A DNA stretch of 64,000 bases, taken from Lachnospiraceae bacterium NC2008 (GTDB taxonomy: Bacteria > Bacillota > Clostridia > Lachnospirales > Lachnospiraceae). The translations under genes were made by a program, and so were the position numbers. The notes under the pieces are model-generated. The model saw nothing but the letters and a program-made list of their open reading frames with translations, searched no databases and was not told the origin of the DNA. The stretch lies in the NCBI GenBank assembly GCA_000687675.1, contig JHWS01000004.1:62001-126000 (forward strand), in the 5' to 3' direction. Of the stretch, positions 17,991-28,234 are shown one piece after another. How positions within the stretch are numbered: position 1 is the first letter of the stretch; each line of letters starts with the position of its first letter.

Positions 17991-19343
17991 ATGAAAAAGA
18001 GAATTCTTGCTTTATTAATGACATCAATTCTTGTAGTATCTGCATTTACAGCTTGTGGTGACAAGGATGATGACGGAAGACAGAGAGACAGAAATAGCTC
18101 TAGAAATTCAACAAAAGATAGTATTATCGAAGTTGAACCAACACCTGAACCAGAAGAACTTACACTTGAGGATGTTTGCGACAAGGCTAAGCTTGTTTCA
18201 TATGATAATTATGATATTAGCCTTAACTTAGTATTTGATTTCGATATGGAAGCATCTGGTATGAAGGTTAATATGGCTATGGACGCTGATATCGATGGTG
18301 CTATGGAAATTACTGGCAGCGATAGCTCAAAGTCATATCTTTCAGGAGATATGAATATATCTATGACAGAAGCTTCTGGTGCTCTTGATAATTCAGAAAG
18401 CCAGTCAATGGAAATGTATACTGTTACTGAAGATGGCACAACAACAACATATGAGAGAAAAGATGGCCAGGCTTGGACATCAGAATCTAAGGCAGCAGCT
18501 AATAGCAACGGTTCTGTAACAGGTGCTCTTACTGATGTATTTACAGATTCATTCGTTAGCAAGGCTACACTTGAAGATGGTACAGAAGAAGTTAATGGTG
18601 AAGATTGCTATGTAATTTCTTATACAGGTAACGTCAATGAACTTGCTGAGATTCTTGGTACATCTGCAAATATGGATGACATGTCAGCTCTTACATCTGT
18701 GGATGCAGGCGATATGTATGATAAGATGGTTGCAACAGTTAAGATTTATATTGATGAAGATGAATATAAGTTTACAAAAATGAGCTTTGATTTTAGCGAT
18801 ACTGATATTGCTGCTATGTTCGAAGCGGATGGCAACAGCCTTAAGGATTCAGGTATCGATAGCGTAAGCCTTAATGAATTCTATATTGATGTAACACTTA
18901 GCAACTTTGGTAAGGCAACTGTTAATGAGCCTACAGATCTTACTGATACAGACACAAGCTCATACACAACATCTTCAGTTGTAGATATCAATGATTACCT
19001 TGGTGCTGCTTATCAGCTTTCTGATAAGCAGAAGAAGATGTCTTGTGAAGAATATCTTCTTGATGCATATGATGCAGATACAAGTGATTCTACAGTAGAT
19101 GAACTTCTTGATATGAGATCAATTACTGTAAATAAGGATGCTAAGTCATATTTCGAATCATACTTCAGATATTACACAATTGATGATTTCGTAAGCGAAG
19201 CATATTATTGGGATTATATGTCTGATGATGAGAAGGAAGGATATGCAGCAGTTGCATACCTTATGGACTTCCCAGTTGATTGTCTTTCAGATGCAGGTGC
19301 AGACCAGAAAGAACTTCAGAACTTAATCGATAATAATCACTAA
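17991..19343 (+). CDS. Lipoprotein, LppX/DUF6612-like N-terminal region
   Basis: A 450-residue predicted lipoprotein: signal peptide MKKRILALLMTSILVVSAF with lipobox FTAC. A short charged linker (about 25-55) follows. A beta-rich domain of about 210 residues resembles the antiparallel-sheet lipoproteins of the LppX/DUF6612 type. A C-terminal helical acidic region carries the repeated SYxxD/YYxDY aromatic pattern. AAGGA nine bases upstream favours ATG 17991 over the earlier in-frame 17982 and 17901. The role is unknown; such lipoproteins often bind lipids or stabilise wall complexes. Confidence 0.72.
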   Translation: MKKRILALLMTSILVVSAFTACGDKDDDGRQRDRNSSRNSTKDSIIEVEPTPEPEELTLEDVCDKAKLVSYDNYDISLNLVFDFDMEASGMKVNMAMDADIDGAMEITGSDSSKSYLSGDMNISMTEASGALDNSESQSMEMYTVTEDGTTTTYERKDGQAWTSESKAAANSNGSVTGALTDVFTDSFVSKATLEDGTEEVNGEDCYVISYTGNVNELAEILGTSANMDDMSALTSVDAGDMYDKMVATVKIYIDEDEYKFTKMSFDFSDTDIAAMFEADGNSLKDSGIDSVSLNEFYIDVTLSNFGKATVNEPTDLTDTDTSSYTTSSVVDINDYLGAAYQLSDKQKKMSCEEYLLDAYDADTSDSTVDELLDMRSITVNKDAKSYFESYFRYYTIDDFVSEAYYWDYMSDDEKEGYAAVAYLMDFPVDCLSDAGADQKELQNLIDNNH

Positions 19344-19362
19344 TTAGATTCGATGTAGAGCT

Positions 19363-19387
19363 GCCCGGGCTAACGCCCGGGCTTTTT
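19363..19387 (+). terminator. Terminator after the lipoprotein gene
   Basis: The perfect 8-bp GC stem GCCCGGGC-TAAC-GCCCGGGC is followed by TTTTT. Confidence 0.92.
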
Positions 19388-19425
19388 GCTTTATACAAAA
19401 TGTTGTATATAGCCGGGGAGAAATA

Positions 19426-19455
19426 TTGCATATCATGTGGCTGGGATGATATAAT
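19426..19455 (+). promoter_or_regulatory. Promoter of the four-gene Hsp70-like operon
   Basis: TTGCAT (19426-19431), an 18-bp spacer, then TATAAT (19450-19455), 40 bp before the first gene. Confidence 0.65.
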
Positions 19456-19494
19456 ATATCAGTGTGCGTGAAGCACATCTGAAAGGTATGAGTT

Positions 19495-22400
19495 ATGGAA
19501 AAGTTACTAGATAAGGTATTAAAAGAATCTAATCCTGCCTCTGACAGAGGACAAGGGCTTTCTTTTTCATGCTCTGAAGTGGAGATTGAGGTAGAAGCAG
19601 GTCAGAAGGTTGCTGGTTCATTCAAGATAACAACTGATCAGAAATATAAACCAGAAGGTTATGTGTATTCTACTGATATCAGAATGATTGTTAAAACAGC
19701 TTTCTTTAAGGGACTTGAGCAGGAAGTATTCTTCAGCTACAACTCAGAAGGTCTCGAAAGTGGAGAAACTTATGAAGGTAAGTTCGCAATTGTTTCTAAT
19801 CTTGGAGAAGTTCTACTTCCATACCGTGTACATGTTACAAGTAAGTTCCCTTCTTCCAGTGTAGGAGTGGTAAAGAATCTCTTTCATTTTGCCAACCTTG
19901 CGCAGTCATCATGGGAAGAAGCTAAAGAATTATTCTATTCAAAACAGTTCCAAAACATCTTAATAGGTAATGATAGAGAATATCTTTCACTTTATAGAGG
20001 TTTGTCTGTAGATTCAGGCAGCGACCACAATATGGACGAGTTTTTGCAGAAGGCAAAGAAAAAGACTCGTATGTCATTTAAGATAGATAAGGATAAGTTT
20101 GAGATTAGTAACCCAAGTCAGGGAAAGTCATATTCTATCGATGTTATAAGCGAAGGATGGGGCGTTAATGACATAAGTGTCACATCTGTTGGAGGCTTTA
20201 TTGCTTTATCAGATGACTTCATTCACTTTGGTCAGGAAACTGAAGATATACATAAACTTGAATTTGAACTTGTTACATCTGGACTTCATGCAGGAAGTAA
20301 CAGGGGAAAGATCATATTAGAAGACTCAATTAACCGCTATGAGATTAGCGTAACTGTAATCTGCAAAACAAATTCTAAAACAGAACATAGCCCTAAGCTT
20401 TTACAACGATTCGAGCTTATGAGGTTATATACAAAATACAGAATCGGTAAGATTAGTAAGAATGACTGGCTGAAAGCTTGTAATCAGCTTGTTGGTATAA
20501 GTATCCAGAAAGACTCTAATGATATAGAAAGCAGATTGTATCAGGCTCAGCTCTTATATGTTGAAAAAAGAGCAGACGATGCAGCAAAGATACTTGAAAG
20601 AGTAGGAGCTATGCTTGACCAGTATGAGACTACTCCTGAGATGGAAGGTTACTACTACTATCTTATGAGTCTTGGCTGCAGAAACAGCGATGCTTACAAG
20701 AAGTACTGCAACAAGGTAGAACTACTTCATGTTCAGAATATGGATAGTCATATCCTTTCTCTTTTAGTACTTAAGATGCAGGATGATTCTGAGAAATATG
20801 ATGAGAAGGTATTTGGTCAGCTTAAGGATATATATAATGCCGGCGGTAACTCACCACTTCTCTTTATTATGACTCTTCAGATTATGCTTAGAAGTGTCAA
20901 TGTTATGTCAGAATTATCAGATTTTGAAATAGCATTTTTAACATTCTCTATGAGACAGGGAGCACTTACTAAGGACATAAGAAACCGCTTTGTATTCTTA
21001 TGCTCTAAAATTGTTGCATTCTCAGATGAGATATTTAGACTCCTTACTTACTGCTATGATGCAGACCCTAAGGATGATACATTAACAGCTATTGTTACAC
21101 TTCTTATGAAGGGAAACAAAACTGATAACGAATACTTTGTATGGTATGAGAAGGCAGTATTCCTTGAACTTAGAATAAGCAGACTATATGAATACTTCCT
21201 TATGTCTATAGATATGAACTATACAGGGGAACTTCCTAAGCTTGTGCTTATGTTCTTCGCCTACAGGTCAGGACTTAGCTATGAGAGAAATGCCTTCCTC
21301 TATGCCAATGTTCTTAAGCATAAGAATGCTTACCAGGAAATCTACACGGACTACTATCCTTCTATAGAAGAATTTGCTGTAGAACAGCTTTCAAAGGGAA
21401 GGGTTAACGAGAATCTTGCTTATATCTATGAGACAGTTCTTGGAGATAAGCTTGTTGAAGCAAAATATGCATCTTCGTATGCTGATCTTTGCTTTAGAAA
21501 TCGCATAACTATTCACAGCAGCAAGATGAAGAAGGTTGTTGTTGTAACTCAGCATATAGACGAAGAAGTTTCTTACGACTTATACGGTGAGGTTTTAGAA
21601 CTTCCACTTCTTCCTATGGAAAGCTGTATCCTTCTTGAAGATAGCTATGGCAACAGATATGCTGATGAATCTATGTATGATAAGAAGGTTATTATAGAGA
21701 ATCCATATCGCCTTGATGATGTTATGGAGAATGCCAGCACAGATATCTACACAGCTATATACCGTGCTGACCTTTGTGAGGATGGACTTAGATTTACAAA
21801 ACGTAATGAGCATGCCCTTCTTTGGTTAGTATCATGCAACCAGATAGATGAAGAATATCGTAAAGAGGTTATGATTACCCTTCTTAATAACTATTTTGAG
21901 AAGGATGAAATCGGTCGTCTTGATGAGATTCTTGGTCAGATTGACCCATATATGCTTACTGCATCAGATAGGGAAACATGTATAAGAATACTTGTTGCAA
22001 GAGGTATGTATGACAGGGCATTTGAACTTATAAAGATGTTTGGTCCAGAGCAGATGGATGACAAGATATTAGTTAGACTCTGTGACAGACTTCTTGCCAG
22101 AACAGATTATGAGTACGAGTTTGAACTTCTTAAAGTATGTGAGTGGCTCTTTAATAAGAGTAAGTACGATGAAGGCATCTTAAAGTACATGGCTATGTAC
22201 TCTGAAAATGTTAGTACAGAACTTAAGAATATATGGAGGTCTGCTGATTCATTTGGTATGGATGTAAGAAGACTTCTTGAGAATATGCTTATCCAGACTC
22301 TTTATTCTGGAGCACAGATAGGTGAGGAACCTAATATATTCCTTACATATATTCAGGAAGGCGCAAATTCTACACTTGAGAAAAAATACTTAGAAAAACT

Positions 22401-23085
22401 CTGCTATGACTACTTCGCAGAGGACAGACCTATTAATGACGGTGTCCTCGACAGAATAAATTATCATGACCAGATGGAAGAGGTACTTTCAGTATTCTGT
22501 TATCTTTCATATCTTAAGTATGATGCCAAGCTGTTTAAAGACAAGGGACTTGATACTAAAGAAAGAGCAACAGTAGAAAGATACCTTAAGATGATTCTTG
22601 GTAATCATATATTCCTTCCATTCTTTACTGACTTTGCTGAGATTTATCCACCTCTTATGATGTATATGGATAAGCAGTATATAGAGTATAAGGGACACGA
22701 AGAAAGTAAGGTTATTATTCACTATGTAATAGAAAAGAATGGCCAGGCTACTGACTACATGAGAGATGAGATGAGTCATGTTATCGGTGGTATATTCCTT
22801 AAGGCATTTACCTTATTTGCAGGTGAGAAGGTTAAGTATTATATAACCGAAGAAGGTCTTAGACAGGAGAAACTTACAAAGACAGATTCTATCGAATATA
22901 AGGAACTGTCAGACGGTATGGGTAAGCGTCGCTATGACTGGATTAATACCTTAGCTAAGGATTTTATAGAAGATAAGTCAGAGTTTATATCTAAACTTGA
23001 AGAGTATGACAAGAAGAGATATATGGTTAATAACTTATTTGAAGTAGAGATTACACGCGGAGCTAGCAATGATCAAGGATATTAA
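19495..23085 (+). CDS. Giant helical-repeat protein with N-terminal beta domains (DUF5717-like)
   Basis: A 1196-residue cytoplasmic protein with no signal peptide or TM helix. Residues about 20-290 look like two beta-sandwich modules (alternating hydrophobics; GSFKITTDQKY, GKIILEDSINRYEISVTV). The remaining ~900 residues are alpha-helical repeats of TPR/HEAT character, with many Leu/Tyr helices. I associate it with the Pfam family DUF5717 of Lachnospiraceae from memory, not from a search. The Hsp70-like gene overlaps its last 17 bases, which implies translational coupling. Size and repeats suggest a scaffold. Confidence 0.7.
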   Translation: MEKLLDKVLKESNPASDRGQGLSFSCSEVEIEVEAGQKVAGSFKITTDQKYKPEGYVYSTDIRMIVKTAFFKGLEQEVFFSYNSEGLESGETYEGKFAIVSNLGEVLLPYRVHVTSKFPSSSVGVVKNLFHFANLAQSSWEEAKELFYSKQFQNILIGNDREYLSLYRGLSVDSGSDHNMDEFLQKAKKKTRMSFKIDKDKFEISNPSQGKSYSIDVISEGWGVNDISVTSVGGFIALSDDFIHFGQETEDIHKLEFELVTSGLHAGSNRGKIILEDSINRYEISVTVICKTNSKTEHSPKLLQRFELMRLYTKYRIGKISKNDWLKACNQLVGISIQKDSNDIESRLYQAQLLYVEKRADDAAKILERVGAMLDQYETTPEMEGYYYYLMSLGCRNSDAYKKYCNKVELLHVQNMDSHILSLLVLKMQDDSEKYDEKVFGQLKDIYNAGGNSPLLFIMTLQIMLRSVNVMSELSDFEIAFLTFSMRQGALTKDIRNRFVFLCSKIVAFSDEIFRLLTYCYDADPKDDTLTAIVTLLMKGNKTDNEYFVWYEKAVFLELRISRLYEYFLMSIDMNYTGELPKLVLMFFAYRSGLSYERNAFLYANVLKHKNAYQEIYTDYYPSIEEFAVEQLSKGRVNENLAYIYETVLGDKLVEAKYASSYADLCFRNRITIHSSKMKKVVVVTQHIDEEVSYDLYGEVLELPLLPMESCILLEDSYGNRYADESMYDKKVIIENPYRLDDVMENASTDIYTAIYRADLCEDGLRFTKRNEHALLWLVSCNQIDEEYRKEVMITLLNNYFEKDEIGRLDEILGQIDPYMLTASDRETCIRILVARGMYDRAFELIKMFGPEQMDDKILVRLCDRLLARTDYEYEFELLKVCEWLFNKSKYDEGILKYMAMYSENVSTELKNIWRSADSFGMDVRRLLENMLIQTLYSGAQIGEEPNIFLTYIQEGANSTLEKKYLEKLCYDYFAEDRPINDGVLDRINYHDQMEEVLSVFCYLSYLKYDAKLFKDKGLDTKERATVERYLKMILGNHIFLPFFTDFAEIYPPLMMYMDKQYIEYKGHEESKVIIHYVIEKNGQATDYMRDEMSHVIGGIFLKAFTLFAGEKVKYYITEEGLRQEKLTKTDSIEYKELSDGMGKRRYDWINTLAKDFIEDKSEFISKLEEYDKKRYMVNNLFEVEITRGASNDQGY

Positions 23086-24376
23086 GGAAGCATTTGATAA
23101 GAAATCAAAAGAGCATATTGTACTTGGTTTTGACCTTGCAGATGATTATTCACAGATTTCCTATGCCTATATGAATGATCAGGAACCAACAACAGTTAGT
23201 GCTGTTCTTGGTGGGGATGAGATGTGTATTCCAACTATGCTTGCTAAGTATGAGAATGAGAATACATGGACATTCGGCTTTGATGCAAGAAAGCTTGATG
23301 AAGAAGGTGGCGGAACTGTAATTAGTAACCTACTGACCTTAGCCAAGGAAAAGCATCCTATAAAGGTTGAGGACAAGGATTACAATCCTATCGACCTTCT
23401 TGCTCTTTACATGAAAAAATGCTTTTCGCTTTTATCTCTTACGGCCCCGATAGAGAAGGTGTCAGTTATAGTCATTACAGTTGATAATGCTGACAGCCAG
23501 ACTATAGAAGTTTTATCAAAAGCAATTACGACTCTTAGAATTAAGCCGGAGAAAGTATTCTTCCAGAACTATTCTGAGTCTGCATATAACTATATTATTC
23601 ATCAGAATCAGGATTTATGGACTCACGATGTACTTATATGCCACCTTAAAGAAGATGGCATGTACACAAGGTCACTTAAGAAATACCTTAATACATCACC
23701 AACAGTTATGGTTATGGATGAGAAGAATTTCTCACATATTAAGGCAGCAGAACTTAAGGGAGCAAGTGAGGCTACTAAGAATAAACTTGATCAGGCATTT
23801 TGTCATATAATGTATGGACTTTGCGAAGACAATCATATATCTTCAATCTTCTTACTGGGTAAGGAATTCGAAGGAGACTGGTTTAAAGAGTCTCTTAGGT
23901 ATATGAGCAGAGGAAGAAGAGTATTCGGTGGTAACAACTTATTTAGTAAGGGTGCGGCCTACGGAGCAAGACAGAAGCTTGAAGACTATAATGAGAACTT
24001 CAGATACGTCTTCCTTGATAAGGATAAGGTTAAAGCCAATATTGGCCTTGATGCAGTTATAGATGGAGAGTTATCATACCTTCCTCTTATAGATGCAGGT
24101 AAGAACTGGTACGATTCAACCAGAGAAGTTCAGGTTATACTTGATAATGAAGATACGTTGTCATTTGTAATAACACCTCTTAATGGTAAGAATGTTAAGA
24201 ATGAACTTATGTATCTTACAGGTATACCAACAAGAGCAGCTAAAGCTACAAGAGTACTTATTAATATAAAGATGGCCAGTGAACGTAAGATGGTAGTTAC
24301 AGTTACTGATATGGGATTTGGTCAGTTTTATCCACCTAGTGGACTTACTTGGAGACAGGAAATAGTTCTGGATTAG
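23069..24376 (+). CDS. Hsp70/actin-fold ATPase-like protein (DUF5716-like)
   Basis: A 435-residue protein with an Hsp70-type nucleotide-binding layout: a phosphate-1-like loop in LGFDLADDYSQ (about 17-27), a central region with KVSVIVITVDNADSQ (about 128) where DnaK has its VPA segment, and a second half with SSIFLLGKEFEGDWF (about 255) in place of the DnaK adenosine GG motif. A beta-rich C-terminal ~100 residues replaces the long DnaK substrate domain. The canonical DLGTT and GGxxR motifs are degenerate, so ATPase activity is uncertain. GGAG 7 bp upstream supports the start within the preceding gene. Co-transcribed with its neighbours. Confidence 0.7.
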   Translation: MIKDIKEAFDKKSKEHIVLGFDLADDYSQISYAYMNDQEPTTVSAVLGGDEMCIPTMLAKYENENTWTFGFDARKLDEEGGGTVISNLLTLAKEKHPIKVEDKDYNPIDLLALYMKKCFSLLSLTAPIEKVSVIVITVDNADSQTIEVLSKAITTLRIKPEKVFFQNYSESAYNYIIHQNQDLWTHDVLICHLKEDGMYTRSLKKYLNTSPTVMVMDEKNFSHIKAAELKGASEATKNKLDQAFCHIMYGLCEDNHISSIFLLGKEFEGDWFKESLRYMSRGRRVFGGNNLFSKGAAYGARQKLEDYNENFRYVFLDKDKVKANIGLDAVIDGELSYLPLIDAGKNWYDSTREVQVILDNEDTLSFVITPLNGKNVKNELMYLTGIPTRAAKATRVLINIKMASERKMVVTVTDMGFGQFYPPSGLTWRQEIVLD

Positions 24377-24394
24377 AACTAATAAGGAGACAAA

Positions 24395-25228
24395 GTGAAC
24401 AGAGTATATGCCTGCTATGGCAGATATGCCAGCACACCTTATACAATTAAAAAGACACATATTCACGTATTCTGCGTAGAGGAATTATGCTTCTATATTA
24501 GAGAGAATGCATATTTTATTGACGATGATTTCTTTGATCAGGATATGTTTTTATGGCTTGAGGAAGAGTGCGGACTTTCTTCTATCGCTAAGAAACTTAG
24601 AAATAAGTACCGTACTGACAAGTCTAGTGAAAGCTTAGTAAGAATCTTATTTGAAGAAACTTTCTATGCTGATATGGAACAGCTTAATCAGACTCTTGCT
24701 ATTCTTAAGAATAATCAGAAGATGAGCCAGCAGGAGAAGCTTAAGCTTCAGGGTGATTTCTTCCTTAAGAATGAGAAGTATACACTGGCACTTGATTGCT
24801 ATGAAGATTTGGTTAAGCTTATGACTGGCAGAAAGGATAAGAAACTTCTGGCAGCAGCCTACCATAATCTAGGTGTCATATATGCAAGACTCTTTATGTT
24901 TGAAAGCGCAGGAGAGTATTTTAGAAAGGCTTATGACACTTCAGGGGATAAGTCTTATATGGTGGACTATCTTGCTTCTATTAGATGTGCTTACTCAGAT
25001 GATAAATATCTTAAGAAGCTTAATATAATTGATGGGGCATATGACTATTCTTCAGCACTTGAAGAAAAGGTTGATGCTATTAACAAGGCTTATGAGAATT
25101 CAGATGAGTATACAGCTGTAAAGAATATTATTAAGCTTAAGAATGACAAGGCAGCAGACTATAAGGAAAAAGCTGATTCTTTTGTAGAGGGTATAAAAGA
25201 AGAGTACAGAGAGTCTATGGAAAAGTAG
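24395..25228 (+). CDS. TPR-containing protein
   Basis: A 277-residue soluble protein that starts with GTG behind AAGGAGA. The N-terminal ~100 residues form a distinct domain with an aromatic-rich start (RVYACYGRYASTPYTI). TPR-type helices follow at about 130-200 (GDFFLKNEKYTLALDCYEDL; AAAYHNLGVIYARLFMFESA), and a charged coiled tail ends it. It is the third gene of the operon, 18 bp after the Hsp70-like gene. TPR proteins beside Hsp70s commonly act as co-chaperone adaptors; that role is inferred here only from context. Confidence 0.7.
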   Translation: MNRVYACYGRYASTPYTIKKTHIHVFCVEELCFYIRENAYFIDDDFFDQDMFLWLEEECGLSSIAKKLRNKYRTDKSSESLVRILFEETFYADMEQLNQTLAILKNNQKMSQQEKLKLQGDFFLKNEKYTLALDCYEDLVKLMTGRKDKKLLAAAYHNLGVIYARLFMFESAGEYFRKAYDTSGDKSYMVDYLASIRCAYSDDKYLKKLNIIDGAYDYSSALEEKVDAINKAYENSDEYTAVKNIIKLKNDKAADYKEKADSFVEGIKEEYRESMEK

Positions 25229-25240
25229 TGGGGAATAGTA

Positions 25241-26431
25241 TTGGGACTTTTTAAGAAGCTTAAGAAAAAATGGAATGACTGGTATTATCATGACATAGAT
25301 GACGATGATGAGGCATTTGATTGGGAGGAAGACGAACAGCAGCCTCGTGATGACAGCTTCTATGCAGATAAGGACCAAAGAGCAGTCTATGTTCTTGGGG
25401 AACTTGAGAAGATGGCTGAGGCAGCAGACAAGCTTGAAGAGTGTCAGGCAGAGTATGATGCTGTTACAAGCCTACTTGTTGATATAGAAGAGATAGAAGC
25501 ACTTCCAAAACATCAAAGACTTGATATAATGGATGTTGCTCAGAAGATAGAAAGTCTTGAAAGACAAAGACATAATATTTTTGCTAAAACAGGGCGCTTA
25601 TCTGATGCTGATATTAATATCCTTGAAAGATATGAAGAGGATATACCTGCTGGTATAAATAAAATCAAAGAAGCGGAAGAATACAGAAGGCTTATAAAGT
25701 CAGATCTTCATAAGCTGGACCGTGAGAGACAGGCAACACATCAAAGGAAAAAAGATCTTACTATGCTGATTGCTAATTCTCGAGGTATTGCTATAATATG
25801 TGCTGTGGCTATGATTGTATGCCTTATAGGACTGGCACTACTTAATTTCGTTTATGATATGGATGTAAGCCTGGGATATCTTATAATAGCAGGTGCAGGA
25901 GCTATAACTCTTACTGTTATATATGTTAAATATGTATCTGCTAATCAGGAACTTGGTAACATATCCAAAGTAATTAATAAGCTAATAGCCCTTCATAATA
26001 CAGTGAAAATTAGATATGTTAATAATACTAACCTTCTTCAATATATGTATATGAAGTATGACGTAGAATCTTCTGACGAACTTGAACGTAAATGGAACGT
26101 ATTCGTTGAGGAAGAGAAGGCCAGAAGGCTTGATGAGAAGCTTAAGGCAGACCTGGAATACTACTATGATAAGTTGACAGGACTTCTTAAAACTGGCAAA
26201 ATCAAAGACCCTGATATATGGACACATCAGGCGAAGGCTCTTTATGATAATAGAGAGATGGTTGAAGTAAGACATGCTCTTATAGGAAGAAGACAAAAAC
26301 TAAGAGAGCAGATGGAATATAATGAAAACCTTGCAACATCTTCAAGAGATACTATCAAGGATCTTGGAAGACGTTATCCTCAGTACTCAGCTGAGATAGC
26401 AGGTATGGTTAAGAACTTTAATGGATTATAA
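25241..26431 (+). CDS. Membrane coiled-coil protein
   Basis: A 396-residue protein with a probable TTG start (GGGG 8 bp upstream; no other start nearby). The N-terminus is basic (LFKKLKKKW), then comes an acidic patch (DIDDDDEAFDWEEDE), a long coiled coil (about 45-175), two adjacent TM helices (about 180-232) and a second long coiled coil to the end. No family is recognised. It closes the four-gene operon, 12 bp after the TPR gene, and could anchor the soluble partners to the membrane (inference). Confidence 0.68.
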   Translation: MGLFKKLKKKWNDWYYHDIDDDDEAFDWEEDEQQPRDDSFYADKDQRAVYVLGELEKMAEAADKLEECQAEYDAVTSLLVDIEEIEALPKHQRLDIMDVAQKIESLERQRHNIFAKTGRLSDADINILERYEEDIPAGINKIKEAEEYRRLIKSDLHKLDRERQATHQRKKDLTMLIANSRGIAIICAVAMIVCLIGLALLNFVYDMDVSLGYLIIAGAGAITLTVIYVKYVSANQELGNISKVINKLIALHNTVKIRYVNNTNLLQYMYMKYDVESSDELERKWNVFVEEEKARRLDEKLKADLEYYYDKLTGLLKTGKIKDPDIWTHQAKALYDNREMVEVRHALIGRRQKLREQMEYNENLATSSRDTIKDLGRRYPQYSAEIAGMVKNFNGL

Positions 26432-26458
26432 TATACACATTTAGGAGGAACTAACAAG

Positions 26459-27895
26459 ATGGCAACAGATAAGTACGAAAGCCCATTATCCCAGCGCTAC
26501 GCAAGTGATGAGATGCAGTATATCTTCTCACAGGATATGAAATTTAGAACATGGAGAAGACTTTGGATTGCTCTTGCTGAGACTGAGAAGGAACTTGGAC
26601 TTACTCAGATCACAGATGAGATGATTGAGGAACTTAAAGCTAATAAAGATGATATTAACTATGATGTTGCTAGAGCAAGAGAAAAAGAAGTAAGACATGA
26701 CGTTATGAGTCACGTTTATGCTTACGGTGTTCAGTGTCCTAAAGCTAAGGGTATTATCCACCTTGGTGCAACAAGCTGCTATGTAGGTGATAATACTGAT
26801 ATTATCGTTATGAACGAAGCTCTTAAGCTTGTTAAGAAGAAACTTGTTTGTGTAATCGATGAACTTGCTAAGTTCGCTGATGAATACAAGTCACTTCCAA
26901 CTTTGGCATTTACACACTTCCAGCCAGCTCAGCCAACAACAGTTGGTAAGAGAGCAACACTTTGGATGAATGAATTTATGATGGACCTTGAGGACCTTGA
27001 ATTCGTTCAGTCTACACTTAAACTTCTTGGTTCTAAGGGAACAACTGGTACACAGGCAAGTTTCCTTGAACTATTTAATGGTGATAATGAGACAATCGAT
27101 AAGATTGATCCTATGATTGCAAAGAAGATGGGATTCGATAGTGTATATCCTGTATCAGGTCAGACATATTCACGTAAGGTTGATACAAGAGTATGTAACG
27201 TACTTGCAGGTATCGCAGCTTCTGCTCACAAGATGAGTAATGATATCAGACTTCTTCAGCATCTTAAGGAAGTTGAGGAGCCATTTGAGAAGTCTCAGAT
27301 TGGTTCATCAGCTATGGCTTACAAGCGTAACCCAATGAGATCTGAGAGAATCGCATCACTTGCAAATTACGTAATTATCGATGCACTTAATCCAGCTCTT
27401 ACATCAGCTACACAGTGGTTTGAAAGAACTCTTGATGATTCTGCTAATAAGAGAATCTCAGTTCCAGAAGGTTTCCTTGCAGTTGACGGTATCTTAGAGA
27501 TATGTCTTAATGTTGTTGATGGTCTTGTTGTTAATGACAAGGTTATTACAAAGCACCTTATGAGCGAACTTCCATTTATGGCAACTGAAAATATCATGAT
27601 GGATGTTGTTAAGCTTGGCGGCGACAGACAGGAACTTCATGAGAGAATCAGACAGCTTTCTATGGAAGCTGGTAACAACGTTAAGAAGAAGGGACTTGAT
27701 AACAACCTTCTTGAACTTATCGCTGCTGATGATGCATTCCCTATGGGACTTGATGAGCTTAAAGAGACTATGCAGCCTGAGAAGTATGTTGGTCGAAGCG
27801 TATATCAGGTAGATAAGTACCTTAAGGAAGTAGTTAATCCTGTTCTTGAAGCACATAAAGATTTGCTTGGTGCTTCAGGTCATGTTAATGTATAA
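26459..27895 (+). CDS. purB: Adenylosuccinate lyase
   Basis: Cleaves SAICAR to AICAR and adenylosuccinate to AMP, two fumarate-releasing steps in purine synthesis; cytoplasmic homotetramer. The 478 residues contain the fumarase/aspartase-superfamily signature GSSAMAYKRNP (about 280-290), the HLGATS region near residue 100 and the FTHFQPAQPTT region near 160. AGGAGG precedes the start. It lies 27 bp after the four-gene operon and may be partly read from it. purA follows after one small gene, so the two AMP-branch enzymes are encoded together. Confidence 0.96.
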   Translation: MATDKYESPLSQRYASDEMQYIFSQDMKFRTWRRLWIALAETEKELGLTQITDEMIEELKANKDDINYDVARAREKEVRHDVMSHVYAYGVQCPKAKGIIHLGATSCYVGDNTDIIVMNEALKLVKKKLVCVIDELAKFADEYKSLPTLAFTHFQPAQPTTVGKRATLWMNEFMMDLEDLEFVQSTLKLLGSKGTTGTQASFLELFNGDNETIDKIDPMIAKKMGFDSVYPVSGQTYSRKVDTRVCNVLAGIAASAHKMSNDIRLLQHLKEVEEPFEKSQIGSSAMAYKRNPMRSERIASLANYVIIDALNPALTSATQWFERTLDDSANKRISVPEGFLAVDGILEICLNVVDGLVVNDKVITKHLMSELPFMATENIMMDVVKLGGDRQELHERIRQLSMEAGNNVKKKGLDNNLLELIAADDAFPMGLDELKETMQPEKYVGRSVYQVDKYLKEVVNPVLEAHKDLLGASGHVNV

Positions 27896-27939
27896 GGTGT
27901 TTCCGAAATAAGTCGGATAGTAAAGTGGGAGGTAAGTAT

Positions 27940-28215
27940 ATGACTAAGACTATTAAATCTATGCTAAGAGTTGATGCACCTAATTCTCCTAAACTTGAAG
28001 AGATGCTTGACGCAGCAATAGCAGAAAATGCTGACGAAATCATTCTTGACATGGAAGAGACAGAATATATCTGCTCTGTAGGACTTAGAGCGCTTATTGG
28101 AACTCAGAAAAAACTTCGTGATAAAACATGTAAGTTTATAATTAGAAATGTTAAGCCTGATATTATGGAAATATTCAAAGTAACAGGTTTTACAGGTATA
28201 TTAACTATTGAATAA
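27940..28215 (+). CDS. STAS-domain protein (anti-sigma factor antagonist-like)
   Basis: A 91-residue single STAS domain: the DEIILDMEETEYICSVGLRAL segment (about 32-52) matches the conserved strand-helix with the Ser that is phosphorylated in SpoIIAA/RsbV-type proteins. GGGAGG (27927-27932) identifies the ATG at 27940; the earlier GTG at 27925 overlaps it. No partner kinase or sigma factor is nearby. It lies between purB and purA and ends 20 bp before purA, so it is probably co-transcribed. Alternatively it is a partner of a stressosome- or transporter-type system. Confidence 0.82.
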   Translation: MTKTIKSMLRVDAPNSPKLEEMLDAAIAENADEIILDMEETEYICSVGLRALIGTQKKLRDKTCKFIIRNVKPDIMEIFKVTGFTGILTIE

Positions 28216-28234
28216 TTTTAAAGGAGATAAATTA

